Shown one piece after another: positions 24,506-33,835 of a stretch of 57,440 nucleotides of DNA (the stretch's first letter is position 1; every line of letters begins with the position of its first letter). The stretch is from NCBI GenBank assembly GCA_016219595.1, contig JACRLY010000049.1, positions 1 through 57,440 on the forward strand, written 5' to 3'. A program made the position numbers and the translations under genes. The notes below the pieces were generated by a model that saw nothing but the letters and a program-made list of their open reading frames with translations, was not told the DNA's origin and did no database searches. Source of the stretch: Ignavibacteriota bacterium. GTDB taxonomy: Bacteria; Bacteroidota; Ignavibacteria; Kapaibacteriales; UBA2268.

Positions 24506-26317
24506 TTATCTTCTGAAAACTGGTATAACAACTTTGAAAACCGCTCCACCACTTTCTGCTGTATCAACCTCAATGGTGCCATGATGCCTTTCAATTATTC
24601 CCCAGCTAACTGCCAGGCCTAATCCATTTGTACCTTTTGTTGAGAAAAACGGTTCAAATATTTTATCTATTAAATTTTCCGGAATCCCCGGACCGGAATC
24701 TTCGACTGAAAATGTACATTTATCATTTTTCAGGTCATATTCAGATTTTATTATAATTTTCCCTTTATATTTCATTGCATCGGCTGAATTAAGCAATAAA
24801 TTAAGAATGACTTGCTGTATCTGGTTTGGGTCGGACTGAATTAAGGGTATATCCCGGTCAAGATTCTGCTGTATGATTATATCCTTAAATTGCGGAAGCT
24901 TGACGAGAAGATTCAATGTCCCTTCAATTATTTTATTCGGTTCAACAATTTCAAATTTAGGATTATCCTGCCTTGCAAAATCAAGCAGATTCCTGACGAT
25001 ATCACGGCATCTGAGTGTTTCCCTCAATATTATTTTCAAATCTTCATTATGCGGGTCTTCCGAAGAAATTTCCTCAATTAAATCCTCTGTATATGCCATA
25101 ATGCCGGTTAAAGGATTGTTTATTTCATGAGCCACACCCGCAGCTAGCTTACCGAGAGCAGCAAGTTTTTCGCTTTGGACAAGCTGTTCCTGCAGGAGAA
25201 CTTCTTTGGAAGTATCCCTTGCGATTGTGCATACTCCGTTCAATTCACCGTTATAATCGAATAAAGGGAAACGTATTGTATGGAAGTGATGGTCTTTCCC
25301 TTCGATTGGAATAATCTCATCATAATGTTTGGCAATTTTATTTTCGAGCACCTCCGCATCATGCTTGGTGATAGTAGAAGCCATTTTTGGAGGGAGCATA
25401 TCGCTTGCTTTTTTCCCGATAAATTCTTCAGGTTTGAATCCGAATGTTCCTGCAATAGCTTTGTTCACAATCACATAATTTCCGTTTTTATCTTTGATAG
25501 AAATCCAATCCTGAGCAGAATTAATGAAGCTATTGAATTTCGTTTCGGCACTTTCAATTTCCCTCATTAGCATTACTTTGTCTGTAATTCTGTGCCAGGT
25601 GGCAAGTATTGCATCAATTTCACCTTCCCAGTTTTTTATAGGCGTTCGGGTTACTTCCCAATGTGATTCATTTGGTGGTGGTGTACGCCTGATACTGGTT
25701 TGTGTAGTACCTGAAAATACTGCTGTATAAAACATTTCACAATATTCATAATTGCCGCAATCGAGCTTTGTCCCTTTCAATGCATCGAAACATTTCTTTC
25801 CGATTATTTCAGAATGTGTTTTACCGGTGAATTCAATGAACTTATTATTTGCCCGAAGTATATTTTTTTCCACATCCATTACAATAGACAAATCAGAGCT
25901 GCTGTTAAAAATGCTCTGAAGGAAATACTTTTCACCTTCAAGTGTTTTCTCCAACTTCTCGAGTTTATTGTACTGCCATTGCTGATTTTCCTGGGCACTC
26001 AGCACATCCCAGAAAATTCTTGCTACCTCATGGTCAATAATTTTTATTCCTGATTTTAATTCTTTGTAGAGTTCATGTAAAACATTTTCGTCCCCTGTGA
26101 GCTCGATTATCAATTCAAATTCCAATTCACTCAATAAATCAGAAAAATTTTTGAAAGTTCTCAAACCAAGTTCACGGGCATAAGCTGCACCGGGAGCATT
26201 TGTATTAATATCTACTACCCCTACAACATCTATTTTGAACTCTTTGAGTGATTTACCCCTTGTTAGTTCAAGCAATGAACGGCATCCTTTGCCACCACCT
26301 ATTATAACAGCTTTCAT
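24506..26317 (-). CDS. Histidine kinase with N-terminal Rossmann-like domain and two PAS domains
   Basis: 603-residue cytosolic kinase without membrane segments. Residues 1-105 look like a nucleotide-binding Rossmann domain: KAVIIGGGKGCRSLL, VVGVVDIN with an acidic residue after strand 2, then FELIIELTGDENV. PAS1 (about 130-245) contains Cys176, Cys187 and Cys193 (KKCF, LDCG, EYCEMF). PAS2 (about 262-375) has WISIKDKNGNYVIVNKA and FGFKPEEFIGK. The kinase core has the H-box ALGKLAAGVAHEINNPL (His397), an N-box LLLNSADAM, then DSGPGIPE and TNGLGLAVSWGI. The regulator gene follows 12 bases later, so they form a pair. Sensing of NAD(P)H, CoA or another small ligand plus redox is inference. Confidence 0.9.
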   Translation of the reverse strand: MKAVIIGGGKGCRSLLELTRGKSLKEFKIDVVGVVDINTNAPGAAYARELGLRTFKNFSDLLSELEFELIIELTGDENVLHELYKELKSGIKIIDHEVARIFWDVLSAQENQQWQYNKLEKLEKTLEGEKYFLQSIFNSSSDLSIVMDVEKNILRANNKFIEFTGKTHSEIIGKKCFDALKGTKLDCGNYEYCEMFYTAVFSGTTQTSIRRTPPPNESHWEVTRTPIKNWEGEIDAILATWHRITDKVMLMREIESAETKFNSFINSAQDWISIKDKNGNYVIVNKAIAGTFGFKPEEFIGKKASDMLPPKMASTITKHDAEVLENKIAKHYDEIIPIEGKDHHFHTIRFPLFDYNGELNGVCTIARDTSKEVLLQEQLVQSEKLAALGKLAAGVAHEINNPLTGIMAYTEDLIEEISSEDPHNEDLKIILRETLRCRDIVRNLLDFARQDNPKFEIVEPNKIIEGTLNLLVKLPQFKDIIIQQNLDRDIPLIQSDPNQIQQVILNLLLNSADAMKYKGKIIIKSEYDLKNDKCTFSVEDSGPGIPENLIDKIFEPFFSTKGTNGLGLAVSWGIIERHHGTIEVDTAESGGAVFKVVIPVFRR

Positions 26318-26518
26318 AAAATATACTTTATGATTCGATTACATCAAGATATTCTCAATATCGGAATAATTTTAAAGTAAATCAACTGAATTATCAATAA
26401 AAGATTATTTGTGCATTGATTATTGTCAGCAAATTATATATATTGGAAATTAATTACAATCTGAAAATTATTTGTTCTCGGAAAAATATATTTTTTAAAT
26501 AAATCCAGAGCAACTGTC

Positions 26519-26752
26519 ATGAGCAAAAATGAGCCGGACACGGCAGTAAAGGAAGATGAATTAATCGTAATTAAGACATATTATGATGAGGTCTATGCCG
26601 ATATCGATGCAGGGCACCTGAAGTCGCAAAATATTACAGCATTTGTCTCCAAAAACGACCCGGCATTAGTCGGAATACAAAGGGGTGCTGAATTGAAAAT
26701 TCGCAAAGCCGACAAACAAAGAGCAATGAGGGTGCTTGAAGCAATGCACTGA
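26519..26752 (+). CDS. DUF2007-like small signal-transducing-type protein
   Basis: 77-residue protein resembling DUF2007 ('putative signal transducing protein'). DELIVIKTYYDEVYADIDAGHLKSQNITAFV (about residues 13-43), then GAELKIRKADKQRAMRVLEAMH match the family pattern 'V.......A....L...GI....' followed by 'L.V...D...A..IL'. The fold resembles small regulatory alpha-beta proteins; function is not known. It is monocistronic and divergent from the kinase pair (201-base gap), so a shared regulatory region is possible. Confidence 0.7.
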   Translation: MSKNEPDTAVKEDELIVIKTYYDEVYADIDAGHLKSQNITAFVSKNDPALVGIQRGAELKIRKADKQRAMRVLEAMH

Positions 26753-26877
26753 AATTAATTTCTATTTACTAATTTTGGATAATTAATATATTATTATATT
26801 CACGATAATTTTCGTTAGTAGTCTAAAATTTCTAATTAACTGAAGCACTCATATTTAGAAGAAGGAGGGTGTTTGGT

Positions 26878-27753
26878 ATGAAAAAGTTCATTTTATTATT
26901 GCTTATCATTTCGGCTACAGCACTGACTGCACAGGACTACCAATACTTCACGGCAAAGCAGGGAATCCCCAAAGCGATGGAAATTGCGAAAGCATACTAT
27001 AATAGCGATAGTGTGGAGTTGTATGAAATAGTATGTGTTAGGATTATTGATTTTTTGGGGTACGGAGAAGGAATCGATGAAGATTATGACCCATACAATG
27101 ATTCTACCGGTAAATCATTATTTTGGTATTATAAATTTTGTATTAATAATGATTCCTGTTTATCTATTAGAATAAAAAATAACAATGAATTTATTTCTGA
27201 TACAATGTTGAGAACGGAATTAAAATATTATGAACGTCCTTTAAAAATTGACAGTATATTTATTGATTCAGATTCATTAGTGAGTATATATAAAAATTGT
27301 CATTTTATCTATCCAAGACGTCTTGTATTTTTTCGCCTGATTAACTTGGATTCTGATTATCCTTTTAAGACATGTCATTTTGAAAATTCAAATGTTTGGT
27401 ACTACAGGGGCTCAGAATGGATGTGGTATGTACTTATTGAATACTTTATAAGTGGTGTAAATGGTGATTGTTGTGATTTATATGTTGATGTTCCTGAAAA
27501 AAATAAAACCAATTCTACATTTGACATCCAATCTAATCCAAATTCAGACAACATCACAATTAAATTAAACACTGATTTGTATCAAAATGCAGAACTAAGT
27601 TTATACAACCAGGTTGGCGTTTTGGCATTTGCTGATAAGATTAATAGCAATAATTACCACTTAAACACCTATAGTTATCCATCGGGCATTTATTTGCTTC
27701 AAATCAAATATGGAGGGAATATAATGACGAAGAAAGTGGTGATTGTGCATTGA
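26878..27753 (+). CDS. Secreted T9SS protein of unknown function
   Basis: 291-residue exported protein. The start is the ATG at 26878, preceded by a strong GAAGGAGGG eight bases upstream; the signal peptide is KFILLLLIISATALTA. The middle is AT-rich, Asp/Asn/Tyr-rich and not recognised. The last ~80 residues are a T9SS sorting domain: IQSNPNSDNITIKLN, SLYNQVGVLAFADKI, then SYPSGIYLLQIKYGG and TKKVVIVH. It should be exported through the outer membrane. A hairpin terminator follows. Confidence 0.82.
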   Translation: MKKFILLLLIISATALTAQDYQYFTAKQGIPKAMEIAKAYYNSDSVELYEIVCVRIIDFLGYGEGIDEDYDPYNDSTGKSLFWYYKFCINNDSCLSIRIKNNNEFISDTMLRTELKYYERPLKIDSIFIDSDSLVSIYKNCHFIYPRRLVFFRLINLDSDYPFKTCHFENSNVWYYRGSEWMWYVLIEYFISGVNGDCCDLYVDVPEKNKTNSTFDIQSNPNSDNITIKLNTDLYQNAELSLYNQVGVLAFADKINSNNYHLNTYSYPSGIYLLQIKYGGNIMTKKVVIVH

Positions 27754-27770
27754 AGATTTAATAAATCAAA

Positions 27771-27793
27771 AGGGCAGACACACAGGTCTGCCC
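27771..27793 (+). terminator. Terminator hairpin after the T9SS gene
   Basis: An eight-base-pair GC-rich stem GGGCAGAC / GTCTGCCC with a six-base loop, followed by CCTATCATTTTCATTTT. It lies between convergent genes. Confidence 0.7.
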
Positions 27794-27833
27794 CTATCAT
27801 TTTCATTTTAAATTATAAATTTTCAATTATCAA

Positions 27834-29354
27834 TTATTTCAAAAACAAGTCTGTTACTTTTACTATTCTCACCTTGTCGGGTGAAACTTTTAATGGGAAT
27901 GCCTCGATAATTTTATCCTCATCCATTACAGACTGTGGTTTTGGAGTAGGATATACAATAGGACTCGGTGTATTATTCACGAGTTCATCTTTGAATTTGG
28001 AAGCATCCTGTGTAACAATTCCGAATTTAATATTATTATACTGTAAATATTTCTTAATTGCTTTATTCACTTGTTCAAGTGTTAAACCATTAATTTTATT
28101 CCTGAAATAATCAATATAATTCCCGTTGTCTTCCACACCATAAAAACGGCTGTCAATCTGATATCCGAGACGAATCGAAGTTGTTGGTGCAAAGTTTAGG
28201 GAATATTTATATAGGAATTTCTTTGTGGTTTCGAATGCTTCTTTTGTAATTCCGTTATCAACAACCAATTTTAATTCCCTGAGAGCAGCCCGCAAAACGA
28301 AATGTCTCTGAACATTAGGAACAGGTCTCAGCCAAACTTCGAAAATCTGCTGACGGCGTGCATTGTTCGGCATAGGCATCTGCATCTGGCTTCCATTTAA
28401 AAATGCTTCAACGTAAGCATAGTCACCATAGTTTAAACCTCTGATTTCCCTGATAACCTGGTAAAGATGACTCGATGAATTGCGATGTTCTCCGAACCAT
28501 GAGGCAAAGAGTGCCATTGCATAAAAATCATCATCTCCGCGTGTAAATTCTACAGGAAATCCGAAACTGATGGCTGTAGCATCACATTCCTTGTCAACAA
28601 GCAGGAAGTTCAGCCCGTCAATCTTTTCGTATTTGGGTTTTACCGCATCTTCCACTTTTCCTGCAGGAAGTTTATTTAATTCGGCTTCGAATGTTGATAA
28701 GAATTCATCGTCATAACCGCCGCCAAGTCCAATCACAAAATTATCTTTAGTATAATATTTTTTGTAAAATTGTTTGACGTCATCGAATGTGATTGATTTC
28801 AAACTTTCTACTGTCCCGTCATCAATATGTCCATAAGGTGTACCTTCAAATACAAAATTATATAGTGCTGCTTTTCCGAGCTCTTCGTCGCTGGCATAAG
28901 AAAGCTCTTTCTCGATATAATTGAGCATTTCTTCCTTGATTCGGGTGAAATCTTCTTCTTTAAATGCGGGTTTCAGAATAGCATCAGTTAATAGTTCAGT
29001 GTACTCTTTGAGATTATCCTTATGCGTTCTTCCGCTTATGACTGTCATTTCCTTATCAACCTTTGCATCATAACCAGATGCCATGGGATAAAGTAAGTCA
29101 AGTAGGTTTTCATAGGAGTGTGTTTGTGTACTTGCAGAAACAAGCATGTTCGCTGTAAGTTCTGCAATTCCTTCCTTGCCTTTCGGGTCATTTTGCGAGC
29201 CGACTTTGAACCAAATTCTGAATGAAACTGTCGGGTCATCTTTCACCGGCATCAGCACTTTGTTGTCTCCCGAATTATTGAGTCTTCCGCATGAGTTCAT
29301 AAATAATGCACAAATAATTAAAAATATGCCAGATATTATTGTTTTCGTTTTCAT
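27834..29354 (-). CDS. M16-family lipoprotein, non-catalytic subunit
   Basis: 506-residue lipoprotein (lipobox MNSC, Cys about residue 22) with the two-lobed M16 fold. In the place of the HxxEH zinc motif it reads KEGIAELTANML, with all three ligand/base residues changed. The later TPYGHIDDGTVESLKSITFDDVKQFYKKYYTKDNFVIGLGGG is the normal M16 N-lobe end. M16 peptidases of this type work as heterodimers in which one partner supplies zinc and the other the Arg/Tyr of the substrate cradle. The catalytic partner lies directly upstream, with one base between the genes, so they are co-transcribed and probably form a periplasmic dimer. Confidence 0.88.
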   Translation of the reverse strand: MKTKTIISGIFLIICALFMNSCGRLNNSGDNKVLMPVKDDPTVSFRIWFKVGSQNDPKGKEGIAELTANMLVSASTQTHSYENLLDLLYPMASGYDAKVDKEMTVISGRTHKDNLKEYTELLTDAILKPAFKEEDFTRIKEEMLNYIEKELSYASDEELGKAALYNFVFEGTPYGHIDDGTVESLKSITFDDVKQFYKKYYTKDNFVIGLGGGYDDEFLSTFEAELNKLPAGKVEDAVKPKYEKIDGLNFLLVDKECDATAISFGFPVEFTRGDDDFYAMALFASWFGEHRNSSSHLYQVIREIRGLNYGDYAYVEAFLNGSQMQMPMPNNARRQQIFEVWLRPVPNVQRHFVLRAALRELKLVVDNGITKEAFETTKKFLYKYSLNFAPTTSIRLGYQIDSRFYGVEDNGNYIDYFRNKINGLTLEQVNKAIKKYLQYNNIKFGIVTQDASKFKDELVNNTPSPIVYPTPKPQSVMDEDKIIEAFPLKVSPDKVRIVKVTDLFLK

Positions 29355-29355
29355 A

Positions 29356-30690
29356 TTATTTACTCCCTGTGAGTGTTAATACAGTTCGCTTTTCAGGAAC
29401 AAAATATTTCTTTGCAGCATCCTGGATATCTTTCGGTGTAATTTTATCAACCGTCGCAAAATATGAATCAACTGCGTCGATTCCGCCGGTCAATGCAACT
29501 ATCCTTGCCAGCCTGCCTGCTACTTTATCGGGAGCATCGAGTTCCATCAGGAATGAATATTTCATGTGTTTTTTCTGTTTTTCAAGTTCTTTGGCATCAA
29601 CAAGAGTTGCCTGGAATTTCGCAACTGTGTTATATATTTCACTTTTAATGTAATCAATATCTTTTTCGCTTTTCACCATTGAATATATTGACCAGAGAGT
29701 AGGGTCACGGTTCAACGAAATGCTGGGTTCGACGAACTGAACTTTTTGTTCTTTAATATATAATTTCTTATTTAATTCACTATTGCTGCCGAAAGCAAGG
29801 TCACCCAAAAGAATTGCTGAAATCGCTGTAACATCATTTGGATTATATGCTGCACCTTTGTATGAAACTGCAAGTATCGGTAAGGTTTTCCCCGGATATT
29901 TGACATCGGCAATACGTTCTCCCTTTTGCTCGGGTTCAGACTCAATCTGAGGTGTTACATAACCCTTCTTCCAATTGCCGTAATATTTTTTTACCAGGTT
30001 GAAGGATGCATCCGGGTCAAAATCGCCGACAATAACAATAACGACATTTTCAGGGCGGTAATATCTTTCGAAGAAACTACGGCTGTATTCGTACATAGAT
30101 GGCATAGCAGCAATATCTTTTTCGAATCCCATAGTTGTATGCTTATATGTGTGTTTATCGAATGCAGTCTCACACATTTTTTCTTCGAGCAGGAAGTAAG
30201 GGCTGGTTTTGCTTTTCCTGTACTCTCCGTATACGGCTCCCGATTCTGTTTGGAATTCCCTTTCTTCGTAGAATAAGTTTTGAAACCTGTCGCTTTCGAG
30301 ATTCATTACCTGTTCCAAATCTTCTTTTGCAATACTGAGATGGTAGCAAGTATAATCATCTGTAGTGTAAGCATTGGCATCTGCACCCATAGATGTAACC
30401 AGGCTGTCATACACTCTTCCGGGATAACGCTTTGTTCCGCGGAACATCATATGCTCGAAGAAATGGGCAAATCCTGTGTGTCCGGGTTCCCACTCGTCAC
30501 GGCTTCCGGTACGTACAACCGAATAATATGCAACTATGCCGTTGCTTTGCATTGGAATCATGATAACTTTCAATCCGTTATCGAGTGACTTTACTTTGTA
30601 TTCATAAGGAAAAGTCTTATTCACAGGGCTTCCCCCCATAATTGGTAAAACAATAATTAATATCGTGATGAAAAGAATAAATCTATTCAT
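29356..30690 (-). CDS. M16-family zinc peptidase, catalytic subunit
   Basis: 445-residue exported M16 peptidase. The signal peptide FILFITILIIVLPIMGGSP is followed by the N-terminal lobe with the inverted zinc motif HTGFAHFFEHMMFRGT (HxxEH) and the downstream Glu ligand in ESGAVYGEYRKSKTSP. The C-terminal lobe ends VDKITPKDIQDAAKKYFVPEKRTVLTL, typical for the family. It should cleave peptides in the periplasm together with the catalytically dead lipoprotein encoded next. I start at the ATG at 30690; a TTG five codons upstream is open but weaker. Confidence 0.92.
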   Translation of the reverse strand: MNRFILFITILIIVLPIMGGSPVNKTFPYEYKVKSLDNGLKVIMIPMQSNGIVAYYSVVRTGSRDEWEPGHTGFAHFFEHMMFRGTKRYPGRVYDSLVTSMGADANAYTTDDYTCYHLSIAKEDLEQVMNLESDRFQNLFYEEREFQTESGAVYGEYRKSKTSPYFLLEEKMCETAFDKHTYKHTTMGFEKDIAAMPSMYEYSRSFFERYYRPENVVIVIVGDFDPDASFNLVKKYYGNWKKGYVTPQIESEPEQKGERIADVKYPGKTLPILAVSYKGAAYNPNDVTAISAILLGDLAFGSNSELNKKLYIKEQKVQFVEPSISLNRDPTLWSIYSMVKSEKDIDYIKSEIYNTVAKFQATLVDAKELEKQKKHMKYSFLMELDAPDKVAGRLARIVALTGGIDAVDSYFATVDKITPKDIQDAAKKYFVPEKRTVLTLTGSK

Positions 30691-30735
30691 AACATAATCC
30701 CTCAAAATTGAAGAAAATAATTAAACAATAAAATT

Positions 30736-30760
30736 ACGAAATATTGAATTAATATTTCGT
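30736..30760. promoter_or_regulatory. Inverted repeat between the terminase remnant and the M16 operon
   Basis: Ten-base perfect arms ACGAAATATT / AATATTTCGT around GAATT, 46 bases upstream of the M16 start codon. It could be an operator for the M16 operon or a weak end for the terminase transcript; the flanks are not T-rich enough to decide. Confidence 0.4.
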
Positions 30761-30837
30761 GTTTTCTGTGATTCCGAATGAAAAATTGGCGGAAAATTTT
30801 ATTTGTTGACTATGTTTATAATCAAAATAAATTATTA

Positions 30838-32330
30838 TTAAATAAAGCCGGAAGTCATACTATTTTTAGATATAATATCAACTTTTGAAGATGCAGGTTT
30901 GGAATTGGAAAAAGAAAAGACAATTTCACTGATATAAGCAAAAGCATCTACCTGGTCGTCGTGTGTACCGTTGGGGAATTGAATAAGTTCATCTTCGAAA
31001 TCCAATAGCCAGGAGGCATTTAGCCTGAAGTATACCAGATGATTCTCAAGTTTGGTAGCCATGGGCATTGCTCTTGTAGTTTTGTCTCCTTTCGATGACA
31101 AGGAAGTAATCGGATAACCTTTTCTCAGCATCATCTGAACGAGTGAAATCTGGTATTGAGTTCCTTCGATTCCAAGAGTCAAAGGATTCCACCTGTTGAA
31201 AATCTGTTCCACGAGTGCAGGATGATCGACACCGGAAAATCTCTCACGAATAATATCGTAAATCAGAATATCATTATCTTTTGTAACCTTGAAAATAATC
31301 GATACTGTATAATCGGCTGTCTCCTTATCGCTGACTGCCAGGTCTATTGTTGCATAGCATCTGCATTCACTCTCACTTATTATTTTTTGGTCACCTTCCC
31401 CTTTTTTCAGAATGCAGGTAGTCCCATCCGTTGAAAAATACCGGAAATTAGTTCGTTTGAATATACCACTACCTTCCGGTGAAGGATTTTGTTGATAAAG
31501 AGCTGAGAACCAATAACTGCCGATAGAGTTTTTAATCGATTCAAGTTTTTTAAGTGGGAATCTCTTTTCCCAGAGAGGTTCACCGGGTTCCCTGCCAAGC
31601 ATATCATTTTCCCCGGAAATAGCAGGTAGGTTAAGAATTGTCCAGTCATCGAATCCGGCATTAGGTTTATATTTTTCCGTTTCCATTTGTTTTAATAACC
31701 TTCCGCATAAATCATCCTGGTGCCAGCGGGTCATAATGATAATAATTATTCCGTCTGGTTCGAGCCGGGTCAATGCAGTTGAATTGAACCAATCCCAAAT
31801 ATTATCACGTATAGTTTTAGAATGTGCTTCTTCATCATTTTTGATTGGGTCATCGATGATTAGCAAATCAGCCCCCTTTCCTGTAATAGGACCACCTGCA
31901 CCAACACTATTCATTGTTCCGTACGCATTTATAAACGGATAAGACGGAACAAGCCCGAAAGAAGCACTCGATGTTTCTTCAGGATTAATTTTAATACCGA
32001 AATAATTTTCGCCGAATTCATTGATGAGGGATTTAACTTTTCGTCCCCAACTAACGGCGAAGCTTGAACTGTAGGAAACGAGTATGACATTATGATTGGG
32101 ATGGCAGCCGAGATACCAGGCAGGAAAATATTTTGAAATCAATTCCGATTTACCATGCCTGGGCGGCATATTCACAATCAATTTTGTTATTTTCTTTGTG
32201 ATAATTCCAGTAATTTTTTGTCTAATAATTTTAAATGTGAGGGATAAGTCCATTTGCCTCGTGAGGTGTTGAAAGCAAACCAGCCAGGAGAAATAATCTT
32301 AAGGCATTCTAATTGTTTTATATCATTCAT
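30838..32330 (-). pseudogene. Phage terminase large subunit, frameshifted near the N-terminus
   Basis: The gene starts at the ATG at 32330 (AAGGT upstream) and encodes 47 residues ending SHLKLLDKKLLELSQRK, then a stop at 32187-32189. The next frame carries the rest: ITKLIVNMPPRHGKSELIS (Walker A), the ATPase acidic pair in LLIIDDP, and the coupling region MTRWHQDDL. The RNase H-like nuclease follows, with TIDLAVSDKETADYT and THDDQVDAFAY. The two parts join by a -1 shift at AAAA (minus strand, 32190-32193). Terminase packages DNA into capsids. Full length would be about 497 residues, normal for the family. It lies 8 kb from the other phage genes and on the opposite strand. Confidence 0.85.
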
Positions 32331-32533
32331 ATAAACCTTAATAAAAAGTGCATTAGAAAATAAATGCGATATACTAATTGGAAATGCTATAAAAAGAAAA
32401 TGATTTTAAAAGGATTTTAAAAATTATTAGGATATTTTAACTTATTGAAATGTTAAACTTTATATTTCTGTATTAATTTGTTAATATTGCATTAATAAAA
32501 TTAAATATCGTAATACAATTAAAACATAAAAAC

Positions 32534-33811
32534 TTGAAAACTCAACATAAAATAATAATCGGTGATAGCAGGAGAATGGCAGAACTTGAAAAGGAGTCAG
32601 TACATTTAATTATTACATCACCACCTTATTGGCAATTAAAAGATTATGGCAATGAGAATCAAATAGGCTACCATTCTAATTATGAAGATTACATAAATAA
32701 TTTAAATCTTGTATGGAGTGAATGTTACAGAACACTTCACAAGGGTTGTCGGCTTTGTATAAATATTGGAGACCAATTTGCAAGATCGGTTTATTACGGG
32801 CGATATAAGGTTATTCCAATTCGTGAGGAAATAATAAGATTCTGCGAAACACTCGGTTTAGATTATATGGGAGCTATAATCTGGCAAAAGGTTACAACAT
32901 CCAATACTACAGGTGGAGCAACTATTATGGGTTCTTATCCCTTTCCACGTAATGGTATTATAAAACTTGATTACGAATTTATTTTAATTTTTAAAAAAAT
33001 TGGATCTTCACCTGTTCCCTTAAATGAAATAAAAGTACAATCTAAATTGACTAATGAAGAGTGGAATACATATTTCAATGGACATTGGAATTTCAGTGGA
33101 GTAAAGCAGGATAATCACCTCGCTATGTTCCCTGAGGAACTTCCAAAAAGATTAATTAAAATGTTTTCTTTTGTCGGGGACACTATATTAGACCCATTTT
33201 TGGGTAGTGGTACAACTTCTTTGGCTGCAAAAAATTTAAATAGAAATTCTGTAGGATATGAAATCAATTCTGATTTTATTCAAAACATAAAAGAAAAAAA
33301 TGGTACTAATCAAAATGATATTTATGAAACAAGTTATGAGTTTATTATTCAAAATAGTGATATTAATTTTCCCAAAGAAATGGAAAAATTGCCTTATATA
33401 TTCGTCGACCCACATAAATTAGATAAAAAAATAGATCCAAAGAAACTTCAATTCGGTTCTAAGATTGACAAAAATGGAGGAAATAAACGTGAGGAATTAT
33501 TTACTATAAAAGAAATCATTAGCCCGGAAAAAATTAAATTAAACAATGATTTAACATTGAGATTACTGGGTGTAAAGGAAAATCCTGAGTTAAGAAGCAA
33601 AGCCATTCAATTTATTTCCGAAAAAACAAAAGGAAAACGTGTATTCATGAGATTTGATGAACAAAAATATGACTCTGAAAATAATTTACTTTGCTATCTA
33701 TACCTTGAAAATAAGACCTTTATTAATGCACATTTAATTAAAAATAGATTAGTTAATATAGATAATACAATTGAATTTAAATTAAAAAATAGATTTTCAA
33801 CACTTCAATAA
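32534..33811 (+). CDS. Type II DNA methyltransferase (N4-cytosine type) fused to a SNase-like domain
   Basis: 425-residue modification enzyme. The catalytic motif IITSPPYWQLKDYG (about residues 26-39; SPPY is typical of N4-cytosine methylases) precedes the SAM-binding motif DPFLGSGTTSLAA (about 218-230). That is the beta-class order. The C-terminal ~100 residues resemble a staphylococcal-nuclease fold: LTLRLLGVKENPE, then AIQFISEKTKGKRVFMRFDEQKYDSENNLLCYLYLENKTFINAHLIKNRLV. The Arg of the nuclease 'YGR' motif is replaced, so it probably binds rather than cuts. The start is a TTG. An MjaI-like endonuclease gene follows after 24 bases. AT-rich codon use suggests recent acquisition. Confidence 0.85.
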   Translation: MKTQHKIIIGDSRRMAELEKESVHLIITSPPYWQLKDYGNENQIGYHSNYEDYINNLNLVWSECYRTLHKGCRLCINIGDQFARSVYYGRYKVIPIREEIIRFCETLGLDYMGAIIWQKVTTSNTTGGATIMGSYPFPRNGIIKLDYEFILIFKKIGSSPVPLNEIKVQSKLTNEEWNTYFNGHWNFSGVKQDNHLAMFPEELPKRLIKMFSFVGDTILDPFLGSGTTSLAAKNLNRNSVGYEINSDFIQNIKEKNGTNQNDIYETSYEFIIQNSDINFPKEMEKLPYIFVDPHKLDKKIDPKKLQFGSKIDKNGGNKREELFTIKEIISPEKIKLNNDLTLRLLGVKENPELRSKAIQFISEKTKGKRVFMRFDEQKYDSENNLLCYLYLENKTFINAHLIKNRLVNIDNTIEFKLKNRFSTLQ

Positions 33812-33835
33812 AATTCAAAAAATACTATACTAATA

